DNA of 49,071 nt from Micromonospora halophytica (GCF_900090245.1 NZ_FMDN01000031.1:1-49071); one strand, 5' to 3'; positions 7,814-16,542 are shown, counted from the first letter of the stretch. Numbers and translations: made by a program. The notes: generated from the sequence alone by a model not told the origin.

Positions 7814-8805
7814 GCGTCAACGCCACACCGGCCGGCGCGCAGGTGAGCGCCGAGGCCGAACGCCCCACCGGCCGGCACGCCACCGTGCCCGCGCAGCGGG
7901 CCACCCGCCGGGCCAAGAGCCCGCTGAGCGGGAACAAGAAGGCCGAACGGCGGCTGGGCTGGCTGCTCTGCGCCCCGGCCGCGCTGGTGATGGTGCTGGT
8001 CACCGCGTACCCGATCATCTATTCGGTCTGGTTGTCGTTGCAGCGTTTCGACCTGCGCTTCCCCGACCAGCGCGAGTTCATCGGGCTGGAGAACTACGTC
8101 ACCGTGCTCACCAACGAGTTCTGGTGGACCGCGTTCGGCGTGACCATGCTGATCACGGTGGTCACCGTCGCGGTCGAGTTGGCGCTCGGCATGGGGTTGG
8201 CGTTGATCATGCACCGGACCCTGGTCGGCCGGGGCATCGTCCGCACTGCGGCGCTGATCCCGTACGGCATCGTCACGGTCGTCGCCGCGTTCTCCTGGCG
8301 GTACGCCTGGACGCCCGGCACCGGCTACCTGGCCAACCTCTTCTCCGACGGGGCGCCGCTGACCGAGCGGGCCAGTTCGCTGGCGATCATCATGCTGGCG
8401 GAGATCTGGAAGACCACGCCGTTCATGGCGCTGCTGCTGATGGCCGGCCTGGCGCTGGTGCCGGAGGACCTGCTCAAGGCCGCCTCCACCGACGGCGCCA
8501 CCGCCTGGCAGCGGTTCACCAAGGTGATGCTGCCGGTGATGAAGCCGGCGATCCTGGTCGCGCTGCTGTTCCGCACCCTGGACGCGTTCCGGGTCTTCGA
8601 CAACATCTTCGTGCTCACCGCGGGCGGCAACGAGACCTCCTCGGTGTCGATGCTCGCCTACAACAACCTGATCCGGGGCCTCAACCTCGGCATCGGGTCG
8701 ACGATGTCGGTGCTGATCTTCCTCACCGTGGCGATCATCGCCTTCGTCTTCGTGAAGCTGTTCGGTACCGCTGCCCCGGGCAGCGACGACTCCGAGAGGC
8801 GCTGA
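7810..8805 (+). CDS. Sugar ABC transporter permease (SugA/MalF type)
   Basis: Protein of 331 aa. A polar cytoplasmic N-terminus of about 50 residues is followed by six predicted membrane helices, the first around APAALVMVLVTAYPIIYSVW. The EAA loop that docks on the ATPase is visible as KAASTDGATAWQRF followed by TKVMLPVMKPAI. With the next permease it forms the membrane channel of a CUT1-type disaccharide/oligosaccharide importer. Start ATG 7810 overlaps the mini-ORF stop, and GGAGGTGACCGG lies directly upstream as ribosome binding site. Confidence 0.92.
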   Translation: MSVNATPAGAQVSAEAERPTGRHATVPAQRATRRAKSPLSGNKKAERRLGWLLCAPAALVMVLVTAYPIIYSVWLSLQRFDLRFPDQREFIGLENYVTVLTNEFWWTAFGVTMLITVVTVAVELALGMGLALIMHRTLVGRGIVRTAALIPYGIVTVVAAFSWRYAWTPGTGYLANLFSDGAPLTERASSLAIIMLAEIWKTTPFMALLLMAGLALVPEDLLKAASTDGATAWQRFTKVMLPVMKPAILVALLFRTLDAFRVFDNIFVLTAGGNETSSVSMLAYNNLIRGLNLGIGSTMSVLIFLTVAIIAFVFVKLFGTAAPGSDDSERR

Positions 8806-8806
8806 C

Positions 8807-9643
8807 ATGTCAGTCGAAACCACCACGCGGGCGAAGGTGCGCTGGGGACTGCTGGACGTCATCGTCGTCGTCTTCGCCCTGATCCCGGTGCTCTGGATCG
8901 CCTCGCTGTCGTTCAAGACCCCGGCCACCCTCACCGACGGGAAGTTCTGGCCCCGGGAGTGGACGCTGGACAACTACCGGACGATCTTCTCCACCGACCA
9001 GTTCGTCCGGGCCCTGGTCAACTCCATCGGCATCGCCCTGATCGCCACCCTGATCGCGGTGGTGCTCGGCGCGATGGCCGCGTACGCGATCAGTCGGCTG
9101 GACTTCCCCGGCAAGCGGCTGCTGGTCGGCGTGTCCCTGCTGATCGCCATGTTCCCGCAGGTGTCGCTGGTGTCACCGCTGTTCGAGATCGAGCGGCAGC
9201 TCGGCCTCTTCGACACCTGGCCGGGCCTGATCCTGCCGTACATCACCTTCGCCCTGCCGCTGGCGATCTACACGCTGTCGGCGTTCTTCAAGCAGATCCC
9301 GTGGGACCTGGAGAAGGCGGCGAAGATGGACGGCGCCACCCAGGGCCAGGCGTTCCGGCGGGTCATCGCCCCGCTGGCCGCGCCGGGGCTGTTCACCACG
9401 GCGATCCTGGTCTTCATCTTCTGCTGGAACGACTTCCTGTTCGCCATCACACTCACCTCGACCGAGCGGGCCCGTACGGTGCCGGTGGCGTTGTCGTTCT
9501 TCACCGGCGAGTCGCAGTTCGAGGACCCCACCGGGGCGATCTGCGCCGCCGCCGTGGTGATCACGATCCCGATCATCCTGTTCGTGCTCTTCTTCCAGCG
9601 CCGCATCGTCTCCGGTCTGACCTCCGGCGCAGTCAAGGGATAG
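8807..9643 (+). CDS. Sugar ABC transporter permease (SugB/MalG type)
   Basis: Protein of 278 aa with six predicted membrane helices, beginning with LLDVIVVVFALIPVLWIASL. The EAA loop reads LEKAAKMDGATQGQAF then RRVIAPLAAPG, the standard contact with the nucleotide-binding subunit. It begins 1 bp after the previous permease stop, so the two subunits are made together. Second half of the heterodimeric channel of the importer at 6471-10858. Confidence 0.92.
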   Translation: MSVETTTRAKVRWGLLDVIVVVFALIPVLWIASLSFKTPATLTDGKFWPREWTLDNYRTIFSTDQFVRALVNSIGIALIATLIAVVLGAMAAYAISRLDFPGKRLLVGVSLLIAMFPQVSLVSPLFEIERQLGLFDTWPGLILPYITFALPLAIYTLSAFFKQIPWDLEKAAKMDGATQGQAFRRVIAPLAAPGLFTTAILVFIFCWNDFLFAITLTSTERARTVPVALSFFTGESQFEDPTGAICAAAVVITIPIILFVLFFQRRIVSGLTSGAVKG

Positions 9644-9652
9644 GTGACAACA

Positions 9653-10858
9653 ATGGCTGACATCGTGCTGGACAAGGTGAGCAAGCGGTTCCCGGACGGC
9701 ACCGTGGCGGTGCAGGACGTCGACCTGGAGATCGCCGACGGCGAGTTCGTCATCCTGGTCGGCCCGTCGGGCTGCGGCAAGTCGACCACCCTCAACATGA
9801 TCGCCGGGCTGGAGGACATCAGCTCCGGTGAGCTGCGCATCGGCGGGCAGCGGGTCAACGACAAGGCCCCCCGGGACCGTGACATCGCCATGGTGTTCCA
9901 GTCGTACGCGCTCTACCCGAACATGACGGTGCGGGAGAACGTGGCCTTCCCGCTGCGGCTGGCGAAGATGGACAAGGCGACCATCGACACCAAGGTCGAG
10001 GAGGCGGCGAAGGTCCTGGAGCTGACTCCGTTGCTGGACCGCAAGCCGGCCAACCTCTCCGGCGGCCAGCGGCAGCGGGTGGCGATGGGGCGGGCGATCG
10101 TCCGGCAACCCAAGGCGTTCCTGATGGACGAGCCGCTGTCCAACCTGGACGCCAAGCTGCGGGTGCAGATGCGCACCGTGGTGTCCCGCCTGCAGAAGCA
10201 GCTCGGCACCACCACCGTCTACGTGACCCACGACCAGACCGAGGCGATGACCCTCGGCGATCGCGTGGTCATCATGCGGGGCGGCGCGGTGCAGCAGGTC
10301 GGCCCGCCGCAGGAGCTGTACGACCACCCCCGCAACCTCTTCGTCGCCGGCTTCATCGGCTCCCCGTCGATGAACTTCCTGCACGCCGCGGTGGAGGACG
10401 GCAAGCTGCGTACGGCGCTGGGTGACGTGCCGATCGGCGAGCGGATCCGCCGGGAGCTGGACTCCGCCGACGCGCCCCGCGAGCTGATCCTCGGCATCCG
10501 TCCCGAGCACTTCGAGGACGCCGAGCTGATCGACGACGACACCCGCCGCAGGGGCATGGAGTTCGAGGCGCCGGTGGACATCGTCGAGTCGATGGGCTCG
10601 GACAAGTACGTCTACTTCACCGTCGAGGGGGAGCGGGCCAGCGCCGCCGAGCTGGAGGAGTTGGCGGCCGACGCCGGCGCCGACTTCAGCGGCGGGGGAG
10701 CGAGCCTGGTGACCCGGCTGTCGGCCGAGTCACCGGTGCGGGAGGGACAGCACCGGCGGGTCTGGTTCAACCTGGAGAAGATCCACCTGTTCGACCCGAC
10801 CAGCGGGCGCAACCTGACCCTGAACGAGGGCCGGTCGTCGGGCGCGCTCGCCGACTGA
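9653..10858 (+). CDS. Sugar ABC transporter ATPase (SugC/MsmK/MalK type)
   Basis: Protein of 401 aa. All ABC motifs are present: Walker A GPSGCGKST, Q loop VFQSYALYPNMTV, signature LSGGQRQR, Walker B AFLMDEPLSNLDA and the switch His in YVTHDQTEAMT. The C-terminal third is the regulatory OB-fold/TOBE extension found in MalK-type ATPases. Having its own ATPase makes this a complete importer, unlike many CUT1 systems in actinomycetes that share MsiK. ATG at 9653 has AGGTGA about 6 nt upstream; an in-frame GTG at 9644 directly follows the upstream stop and is less well placed. Confidence 0.93.
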   Translation: MADIVLDKVSKRFPDGTVAVQDVDLEIADGEFVILVGPSGCGKSTTLNMIAGLEDISSGELRIGGQRVNDKAPRDRDIAMVFQSYALYPNMTVRENVAFPLRLAKMDKATIDTKVEEAAKVLELTPLLDRKPANLSGGQRQRVAMGRAIVRQPKAFLMDEPLSNLDAKLRVQMRTVVSRLQKQLGTTTVYVTHDQTEAMTLGDRVVIMRGGAVQQVGPPQELYDHPRNLFVAGFIGSPSMNFLHAAVEDGKLRTALGDVPIGERIRRELDSADAPRELILGIRPEHFEDAELIDDDTRRRGMEFEAPVDIVESMGSDKYVYFTVEGERASAAELEELAADAGADFSGGGASLVTRLSAESPVREGQHRRVWFNLEKIHLFDPTSGRNLTLNEGRSSGALAD

Positions 10859-10870
10859 CCGCGCGTCACT

Positions 10871-10899
10871 CGAGGGGCCGGCCCGCCACCGGCCCCTCG
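10871..10899. terminator. Terminator hairpin after ABC importer operon
   Basis: CGAGGGGCCGG (10871-10881) and CCGGCCCCTCG (10889-10899) form a perfect 11-bp stem with a 7-nt loop, 12 bp past the ATPase stop and before the convergent AlkZ-like gene. The downstream TCGTTCC is a weak U-containing tail. It probably ends the importer transcript and may work in both directions. Confidence 0.75.
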
Positions 10900-10985
10900 T
10901 CGTTCCGCGCACCGCGCGCTGCCCGGGGAGCGCTGATGCACGCCGCCCCGGCACCGACCACGGTCACCGTCGGCGCGACGGATGC

Positions 10986-12086
10986 TCAGGCCGGCCAGGT
11001 CAGCTTCAGCGGCAGGCCGACGAAGCGGGCGTACCCGGTCAACGCCGCCTCGACCGGTGCCCGGTCGACGTCGGCCAGCGGGTGGACCGTCACGGTGACG
11101 CGGGTCTTGCCGAGGGTCCGCTTCCACGTCCCGACCACCCGGCCGGCACGTACGACGGTGGACTGGAACACGCCGTTGCCGCCCGGGATCACGGCCTGCT
11201 TGTGCGCGGGGTCGAGCATCAGCGCCCGGTCCTTGTAGCCCAGCAGGTACTCGTCGAAGCCGGGCGGCGTCAGCACGTCGTCCAGCGGCTGCCGGGGGGC
11301 GTCGAGCAGGGCCGGGTCGAGCACGGCCTCCGTCTCGCCCACCCGTACCGTGGCCAGGCCGTCGCCGGCGACGGCGATGCCCCGCCTGGCGTCGGCCGCG
11401 GTCAGCCCCGTCCAGCCGGCGAAGTCCTGCCGGGTGGACGGCCCGTGGCTGCGGAAGTAGCGCAGCGCGAGGATGCCCAGGGCCTCGTCCCGTTCGGGCC
11501 GGTGCGGGTCGGGGGCCCACTCGTCGAGCAGCGCGAAGGTCTGCTCGGTGCCGACGTGCGGGGCGATGCAGGTGACGCCGCGCTGGCTGGCGTACCAGAG
11601 CAGGTGGTAGCCGCGCTGGCCGGTGGTCCCGATGCCGGCGGCGGCGAGCGTGGCCAGGCACTCGGCGCGGGTCAGCCGGCCACCGCCGGCCAGCGCCGTG
11701 CCGAGCACGTCCGCCGCCCGGTCGACCTCCGCCTCGGTCAGGCCCAGCGCCGCCCGACGGGCCTGCACGCCGGCCAGCGCCCGCACGCCGGTCACCGCCA
11801 GCATCCACCGGGCGTCGCGCGGGGGCACCAGGTGCACGGTGCCCCGCATCGGCCAGGTGCGCAGCGCCTCCCGCCGCTCCAGCGCCTCGTGCACGTCGGC
11901 GGCGGTGGCCCCGGGCAGCCGTACGCCCAGAGACCACATCCCGCTCGCCACGTCCTGGGCCTGCATGGCCCCGAACCACTGCACCACGCCGGCCACCGTG
12001 CTCGGCCGGCCACGGGGGTGCTCGCGTAGCAGCAGACTGGTCATCCGCAACGCCAGCGCCTCACCGTCGGTCAACCGCACGTCCAC
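10986..12086 (-). CDS. AlkZ/YcaQ-like winged-helix protein (HTH_42 superfamily)
   Basis: Protein of 366 aa in the winged-helix superfamily that includes AlkZ and YcaQ DNA glycosylases, which remove crosslinked or bulky alkylated bases. The Q-x-Q catalytic motif is visible as MQAQD (Gln42 and Gln44), followed by RLPGATAADVHEAL, MRGTVHLVPPRDARWM, GQRGYHLLWYASQRG and the C-terminal DEYLLGYKDRALML. These motifs support at least membership of the superfamily; actual glycosylase activity is inferred. GTG at 12086 has GGAGGAG upstream; an in-frame ATG at 12119 would add 11 residues and is possible. Monocistronic, converging on the importer operon. Confidence 0.8.
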   Translation of the reverse strand: MDVRLTDGEALALRMTSLLLREHPRGRPSTVAGVVQWFGAMQAQDVASGMWSLGVRLPGATAADVHEALERREALRTWPMRGTVHLVPPRDARWMLAVTGVRALAGVQARRAALGLTEAEVDRAADVLGTALAGGGRLTRAECLATLAAAGIGTTGQRGYHLLWYASQRGVTCIAPHVGTEQTFALLDEWAPDPHRPERDEALGILALRYFRSHGPSTRQDFAGWTGLTAADARRGIAVAGDGLATVRVGETEAVLDPALLDAPRQPLDDVLTPPGFDEYLLGYKDRALMLDPAHKQAVIPGGNGVFQSTVVRAGRVVGTWKRTLGKTRVTVTVHPLADVDRAPVEAALTGYARFVGLPLKLTWPA

Positions 12087-12232
12087 GCCGTCGCCCTCTC
12101 CTCCGTGGAGGGCCAGCATAGGAGGCGGCACCGACACCGTCGGGCGGCGTCACCACCCCCGGACCGGCCGCGCCGGGGCGAACGGGCACGACCGGCGGGC
12201 GGCTCCGACCTTCCTTCTCCGGCCGCACGGCA

Positions 12233-12267
12233 GCCGGGCGGGCGGGCCGACGGCCCACCCGCCCGGC
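12233..12267. terminator. Long GC-rich hairpin after PRC/DUF2382 gene
   Basis: Two 16-nt arms, 12233-12248 and 12252-12267, are complementary except for one C/A mismatch, with a GAC loop. The hairpin starts 13 bp beyond the stop of the minus-strand PRC/DUF2382 gene and separates it from the AlkZ-like gene. Likely transcription terminator. Confidence 0.7.
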
Positions 12268-12279
12268 GTTCGTGGCCGG

Positions 12280-13002
12280 TCAGCGGCGTCGGCGCGCCCG
12301 CTCGGGCACGTCGGCGTCGACCATCTCCCGCCGCACCTGGCTGTCGATGGGCTGCTCCTCGACCACCTCGTCCTTGGTCAGCCGGACCCGCTCGACCGGG
12401 ATCTGCTCCTTGCCGATCACCGCACGCTCGGCGCGCAGCTCCATCTCCCGCTGCTCGTCGCCGATGTCGGCCCGGGCGTCACCCCGGTTCGCCGCGGTGA
12501 TCGGCTCGCGCACCACGCTGACCTCGTCGTGCTCGACCGGCACGGTCGTGTGCACGTCCTCGGTGACCACGTGCTTGCGCAGCCGGGCAGTGCCCGCCGG
12601 CTCGCTCTCGGTGCCGACCCGCAGCCGCTCCTCCGACCGGGTCAGTTCCGGTGAGCCCGGCATCCGCTGCGGCGGACGCTCCTGCTGCTGGAGCTGGTAG
12701 TGCCGGTAGAGCTGGGCCAGCTGGTCGGCGTCGAGCGGCTGCTCGGTGCCCGACTCGACGGCCGGTGCGCTGCGCACCGTCGCCTTGTCGTACGGCACCT
12801 TCAGCCGGCCCTCGGCCATCCCGGCTCCGACCAGTGGCGCCATGGACTCGTGGTGGCCCATCACGCCCGTCTTGACACTGACCCAGGTCGGCTCGCCGGC
12901 GGCGTCGGCCCAGACCTGGCCCACACTGCCGATCTTCGCACCCGAGCGGTCCTGGACATCCTGTCCGTACAGCGAACGGATCTGCTGTTCGGTCAGTCGC
13001 AT
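12280..13002 (-). CDS. PRC-barrel and DUF2382 domain protein
   Basis: Protein of 240 aa. The N-terminal 80 residues form a PRC-barrel-like domain (LYGQDVQDRSGAKIGSVGQV, then EPTWVSVKTG and KVPYDKATVR). After a Gln-rich linker comes DUF2382 at about 120-230: SEERLRVGTESEPAGTARLR, KHVVTEDVHTTVPVEHDEV, and VIGKEQIPVERVRLTKDEV. These proteins are common in actinomycetes and often stress- or general-stress-sigma-linked; the molecular role is unknown. Soluble, charged. ATG 13002 is preceded by GAGAGGAAGGACGAACC, a good ribosome binding site. Alone, with a terminator hairpin just behind it. Confidence 0.9.
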   Translation of the reverse strand: MRLTEQQIRSLYGQDVQDRSGAKIGSVGQVWADAAGEPTWVSVKTGVMGHHESMAPLVGAGMAEGRLKVPYDKATVRSAPAVESGTEQPLDADQLAQLYRHYQLQQQERPPQRMPGSPELTRSEERLRVGTESEPAGTARLRKHVVTEDVHTTVPVEHDEVSVVREPITAANRGDARADIGDEQREMELRAERAVIGKEQIPVERVRLTKDEVVEEQPIDSQVRREMVDADVPERARRRR

Positions 13003-13178
13003 GGTTCGTCCTTCCTCTCGTGGGTCACGACGTGGCTACCCGACCGGGGCGAGCAGCATTCGGCCGGGCCGCCACGGATAGCAGTGGCGGCGTCCACCAG
13101 CGGGGGACGGGGATGCATGAGCGCCGGTGCCGGGGGAATGCGCCGCACGCGACCGACGCGACGAATGTGAGGTACGAG

Positions 13179-13562
13179 ATGACCGCGTCCAGTGAACCGG
13201 CCCGGGGTGGCCGGGTCCGACCGATGAACGCCGGCACCCCGGCCAAGACCAGCGCCGCCGCCACCTTCGCCCTGGTGTTCGGGGTGGCCGCGCTGTTCAG
13301 CGTGCTGACCGCCATCCTGGCCTGGATCGGCCTGGTGCTGGGCATCATCGGGGTGATCCTGGGGATCGTCGGGCTGAAGATGAGCCGTCGTCCCGGGGTG
13401 ACCGGTCGCGGGGTGGCCATCGGCGGGCTGGTGCTCAGCGCGCTGGCGGTGCTGCTCGGGCTGGCCCTGGCCGCCGGGATCACCACGTTCGTGAACAACG
13501 AGGGTGCGGTGGACCGCCTCCAGCAGCGGGTCGACGACCTGCGCGACAAGCTCAACGAGTGA
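13179..13562 (+). CDS. DUF4190-like small membrane protein
   Basis: Protein of 127 aa. Two hydrophobic stretches (about residues 27-60, with WIGLVLGIIGVILGIVGLKM, and 72-98, with GLVLSALAVLLGLALAAGI) flank a short loop with GVTGRGVAIGG, the typical DUF4190 pattern. A charged C-terminal helix (VDRLQQRVDDLRDKLNE) probably lies outside and may form a coiled coil. ATG at 13179 with GTGAGG 6-7 nt upstream is preferred over the longer frame from 13020. Function unknown. Confidence 0.8.
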   Translation: MTASSEPARGGRVRPMNAGTPAKTSAAATFALVFGVAALFSVLTAILAWIGLVLGIIGVILGIVGLKMSRRPGVTGRGVAIGGLVLSALAVLLGLALAAGITTFVNNEGAVDRLQQRVDDLRDKLNE

Positions 13563-13619
13563 GCGGTACCGGGCCGTCGACCCGCTGGCGGAGCCCCCCA
13601 GCCGAAGAACGGGCCCCCT

Positions 13620-13659
13620 GATCGCGCTACGCCCGCCGCTTCACGGGCGGAGCGCGATC
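13620..13659. terminator. Terminator hairpin after DUF4190 gene
   Basis: GATCGCGCT (13620-13628) pairs with AGCGCGATC (13651-13659), and an inner CGCCCG (13630-13635) with CGGGCG (13644-13649), around an 8-nt loop. It lies 57 bp past the DUF4190 gene stop. No U tract follows, as is common in this group. Confidence 0.7.
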
Positions 13660-13817
13660 CCCCGTTCAGGTTCGTCGGGATGTCGCGGCGGTCCCGCGCC
13701 GCCGACACCTGTGGGAACAGGATCCCGGCCGGCGAAGGCCGTGGCACCGCCGTGGCACGGAACTTGCGGAAATCTTGAGCTGCCCCGAGCATGCCGCAGC
13801 CGTCGTTTGACGTGGCA

Positions 13818-13831
13818 ACTACCCGGGTAGT
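13818..13831. promoter_or_regulatory. Perfect 14-bp palindrome upstream of WrbA-type gene
   Basis: ACTACCCGGGTAGT is a perfect palindrome 36 bp before the ATG at 13868. Size, symmetry and place suggest an operator for a dimeric regulator of the flavoprotein gene. The regulator is not identifiable here. Confidence 0.45.
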
Positions 13832-13867
13832 CGCCGGAGTTGACCCGAATCGAGGAGGACACGTCTG

Positions 13868-14488
13868 ATGGACGGCCAGGTCAAGGTCGCGGTGATCTAC
13901 TACAGCGCGACCGGTATCACCTACCAGATGGCGCAGGCCGCGTGCGAGGCCGCCGGTGAGGCGGGCGCCGAGGTCCGCCTGCGCAAGGTACGGGAGCTGG
14001 CGCCGGACGAGGCGATCCGCTCGAACGCGGGCTGGCACGCGCACCGCCTGGAGACCCAGGACGTCATGGAGGCCGAGGTCGACGACCTCGCCTGGGCCGA
14101 CGTGGTGATCCTCGGCTCGCCGACCCGCTACGGCATGATCGCCGCGCAGCTCAAGCAGTTCATCGACACCACCGGCCCGCTGTGGGCCAACGGCGTGCTG
14201 GCGAACAAGGTCTACAGCGGCTTCACCTCCACCGCCACCGAGCACGGTGGGCAGGAGTCCACCCTGCTGTCGCTGTTCACGATCTTCTACCACTGGGGCG
14301 GCGTGGTGGTGACCCCCGGCTACACGGACCCGAGCCAGTTCGTCGCCGGCAACCCGTACGGCGCGTCGCACACCAGCAACAACGGCGAGATCCCCCCGGA
14401 CCACAAGGCGCTGGGCGCGACCGCGCTGACCGCGAAGCGGGCGGTGCAGATGGGCGCGGCCCTCAAGCGGGGTCTCGCCGCAGGCTGA
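13868..14488 (+). CDS. wrbA: NAD(P)H:quinone oxidoreductase, WrbA family flavoprotein
   Basis: Protein of 206 aa with the WrbA flavodoxin-like fold: KVAVIYYSATGITYQMA holds the FMN phosphate-binding loop, ADVVILGSPTRYGMIAAQLKQF is the family signature, then KVYSGFTSTATEHGGQE and HWGGVVVTPGYTD, which line the active site. Such enzymes reduce quinones by two electrons with NAD(P)H and protect against redox cycling; they work as soluble tetramers. Length equals the family norm. ATG at 13868 has GAGGAGGAC 5-6 nt upstream. A palindrome upstream may be its operator. Confidence 0.9.
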   Translation: MDGQVKVAVIYYSATGITYQMAQAACEAAGEAGAEVRLRKVRELAPDEAIRSNAGWHAHRLETQDVMEAEVDDLAWADVVILGSPTRYGMIAAQLKQFIDTTGPLWANGVLANKVYSGFTSTATEHGGQESTLLSLFTIFYHWGGVVVTPGYTDPSQFVAGNPYGASHTSNNGEIPPDHKALGATALTAKRAVQMGAALKRGLAAG

Positions 14489-14558
14489 CCGTTGGCGGGT
14501 GACCGGCGGACCGGGCGAGGGCTCTCGACCCGCCCGGCTCCACCGGTCGCCGCCACCC

Positions 14559-16478
14559 CTACCCGCGATCCGGCGAACCGTGCGCGGTCAGCGCCGGATG
14601 CGCCAGCAGATGCCCGAGCAGGTCCGCCAGCACGGCCAACCCGTCACGGCTCAGCACCGACTCCGGGTGGAACTGCACCCCGGCGAAGCCCGCGCCGCGC
14701 AGCGCGTGCACCGCCCCGTCCGCCGGGTCGCGGGACAGCTCCACCGGCCCGTACGGGGTGCCGACCCGGTCGGCGTCGGCCAGCGCGGTGAAGGTGGAGT
14801 AGAAGCCCACCCGCCGGGGCGTGCCGAAGACCCGCACGTCCCGCTGCAACCCCTGGTACGGCGCCTCGCGGCGGTGCAACGGCAGGCCCAGCAGGCCGGC
14901 GAGGATCTGGTGCCCGAGGCAGACCGCCAGCGTCGGCAGGCCGGCGGTCAGCCGGTCGGTCACCAGCTCGCGCAGCGCCGCCATCTTCGGCCCGGTCACC
15001 GCCCGCGGATCGCCCGGCCCGGGGCCGACCACGACCAGGTCGTACCGGTCCAGCGGGCCGGGCTTCCGCCACGGGCGGACCTCGACGGCGAGCCCGAGCG
15101 CGCCGAGCTGGTGGGCCAGCATCCCGGTGAAGGTGTCCTCACCGTCGACGATCAACGCCCGTCGGCCGGCCAGCCCCGGCAGGACGGTGGCCCCGGGCGC
15201 CCGCTGGTCGAGCCAGAACCGGGCCAGCGGCGTGTTCCGCTCGGCGAGGACCGCGCGTACCTCGGGGTCGTCGGCGAGGCGTACCGCCGGGTCGGGGCCC
15301 GACGCGGGCGCCTGCGGGCCCAACCCCAGCGCGGCCAGCACTCCGGCGGCCTTCGCGTGCGTCTCGGCCACCTCGCCGGCCGTCGTGGAGTGCCGCACCA
15401 GGGTCGCGCCCACCGGCACCCGCAGCTCGCCGGCGGGGGAGATCTCCGCCGTCCGGATGAGGATCGGCGCGTCCAGCGTCTGCCTGCCCTCGGCGTCACG
15501 GCCCAGCAGGGCCAGCACCCCCGAGTAGTAGCGACGGCCGGTGCGTTCGTGCCGGGCGATCACCCGGCAGGCGTTCTGCATCGGGCTGCCGGTGACGGTC
15601 GGGGCGAACATCGTCTCCCGCAGCACCTCCCGGACGTCCCGGGTGCCCCGCCCGGCGAGCAGGTACTCGGTGTGTGCGAGGTGCGCCATCTCCTTCAGGT
15701 ACGGCCCCACCACCTGGCCGCCGTGCTCGGCGACGGTGGCCATCATCTTCAGCTCCTCGTCGAGGACCATGTACAGCTCCTCGACCTCCTTGGGATCCCG
15801 CAGGAAGCGCAGCAGCGCGTCCCGGTCGGCGGCCGCGCCGGTGTGCCGGAACGTTCCGCTGATCGGGTTCATCATGACCAGGCCGTCGTCGACGCTGACG
15901 TGTCGTTCCGGGCTCGCGCCGACCAGGATCCGGGTGCCGGTGTGCACCAGGAACGTCCAGTACGCGCCCCGCTCGGCGAGCAGCAGCCGACGCAACGCCG
16001 CCAGCCCCGCCCCCAGCGGCGCGCCCTGCACCGTGGCGCGCAGGGTGCGGTGGATGACGAAGTTCGCCCCCTCGCCGCGGCCGATCTCCTCGGCGAGGAC
16101 CCGCTCGACGGTACGGGCGTACTCGTCGTCGGCGACGTCGAAGGCGGCGCCGATGGTGACCACCGGGGCGTCGGGCAGCGCGGCGAGCGCGTCGGCGAGG
16201 GCGATCCGGGCGTGCCCCGCTATCTCCAGGTACTCCAGTGGCGTGCCGTCGTCGACGCAGTCGAAGCCACGTTCGGTGATCTGCCGGTACGGCACCAGGG
16301 CCAGCGTCCGCGCGCCGGCCGGGCCGTCCGGCAGCGGCAGGTCGGCGAGCCGGTCGGCGACGCGTACCGTGCCGGTGAAGAGGTCGACGTGGTCGGCGCC
16401 CTCACGGCGGACGAGCGCGAACGGGCCGGGGTCGGCACCCTGGGCGAGGACGGCGAGCAGGTCGTGCGGGCGGATCAT
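14559..16478 (-). CDS. Fused anthranilate synthase (TrpE-TrpG type)
   Basis: Protein of 639 aa joining a chorismate-binding TrpE-like domain (about 1-430) and a glutamine amidotransferase domain (about 445-639). TrpE part: MNPISGTFRHTG, the EELYMVLDEELKMMA helix and MFAPTVTGSPMQNA. Amidotransferase part: nucleophile Cys520 in LAVCLGHQ and His604/Glu606 in FHPES, so ammonia from glutamine can be used. It would convert chorismate to anthranilate; the same fused layout also occurs in PhzE-type ADIC synthases, but the Trp-Trp leader upstream favours tryptophan-related control. ATG at 16478 has GGAGGAGA upstream. No other trp genes adjoin it. Confidence 0.88.
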   Translation of the reverse strand: MIRPHDLLAVLAQGADPGPFALVRREGADHVDLFTGTVRVADRLADLPLPDGPAGARTLALVPYRQITERGFDCVDDGTPLEYLEIAGHARIALADALAALPDAPVVTIGAAFDVADDEYARTVERVLAEEIGRGEGANFVIHRTLRATVQGAPLGAGLAALRRLLLAERGAYWTFLVHTGTRILVGASPERHVSVDDGLVMMNPISGTFRHTGAAADRDALLRFLRDPKEVEELYMVLDEELKMMATVAEHGGQVVGPYLKEMAHLAHTEYLLAGRGTRDVREVLRETMFAPTVTGSPMQNACRVIARHERTGRRYYSGVLALLGRDAEGRQTLDAPILIRTAEISPAGELRVPVGATLVRHSTTAGEVAETHAKAAGVLAALGLGPQAPASGPDPAVRLADDPEVRAVLAERNTPLARFWLDQRAPGATVLPGLAGRRALIVDGEDTFTGMLAHQLGALGLAVEVRPWRKPGPLDRYDLVVVGPGPGDPRAVTGPKMAALRELVTDRLTAGLPTLAVCLGHQILAGLLGLPLHRREAPYQGLQRDVRVFGTPRRVGFYSTFTALADADRVGTPYGPVELSRDPADGAVHALRGAGFAGVQFHPESVLSRDGLAVLADLLGHLLAHPALTAHGSPDRG

Positions 16479-16501
16479 CAGGGTCTCCTCCGGGGCTGTA
16501 C

Positions 16502-16520
16502 GCCGCCCGGCGGGGGCGGC
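16502..16520 (-). promoter_or_regulatory. Second leader hairpin, next to anthranilate synthase RBS
   Basis: GCCGCCC (16502-16508) and GGGCGGC (16514-16520) form a 7-bp stem with a 5-nt loop just ahead of the ribosome binding site (GGAGGAGA) of the anthranilate synthase. Its arm can also pair with an arm of the first hairpin (16543-16564), as needed for an antiterminator. It could be the attenuator or could mask translation initiation. There is no U tract. Confidence 0.5.
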
Positions 16521-16542
16521 CCGGGAGCCGGGGAGAGACCGG

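Larger units (their letters stand above)
13563..13867. promoter_or_regulatory. Intergenic region with terminator and WrbA promoter
   Basis: A stretch of 305 bp without a gene. Its first part has a strong hairpin (13620-13659) that likely ends the DUF4190 transcript; its last part has a perfect 14-bp palindrome (13818-13831) and the ribosome binding site GAGGAGGAC just before the WrbA-type gene. The remaining central part shows nothing I can assign. Confidence 0.6.

Noticed and set aside
13068..13091. GCCGCCAC/GTGGCGGC hairpin between PRC and DUF4190 genes
   Set aside because: Lies between divergent starts, not after a gene, and is short; could be chance in GC-rich DNA.
14511..14537. CCGGGCG/CGCCCGG pairing after wrbA-type gene
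   Set aside because: Stem of only 7 bp with a 13-nt loop; too weak to call a terminator in this base composition.
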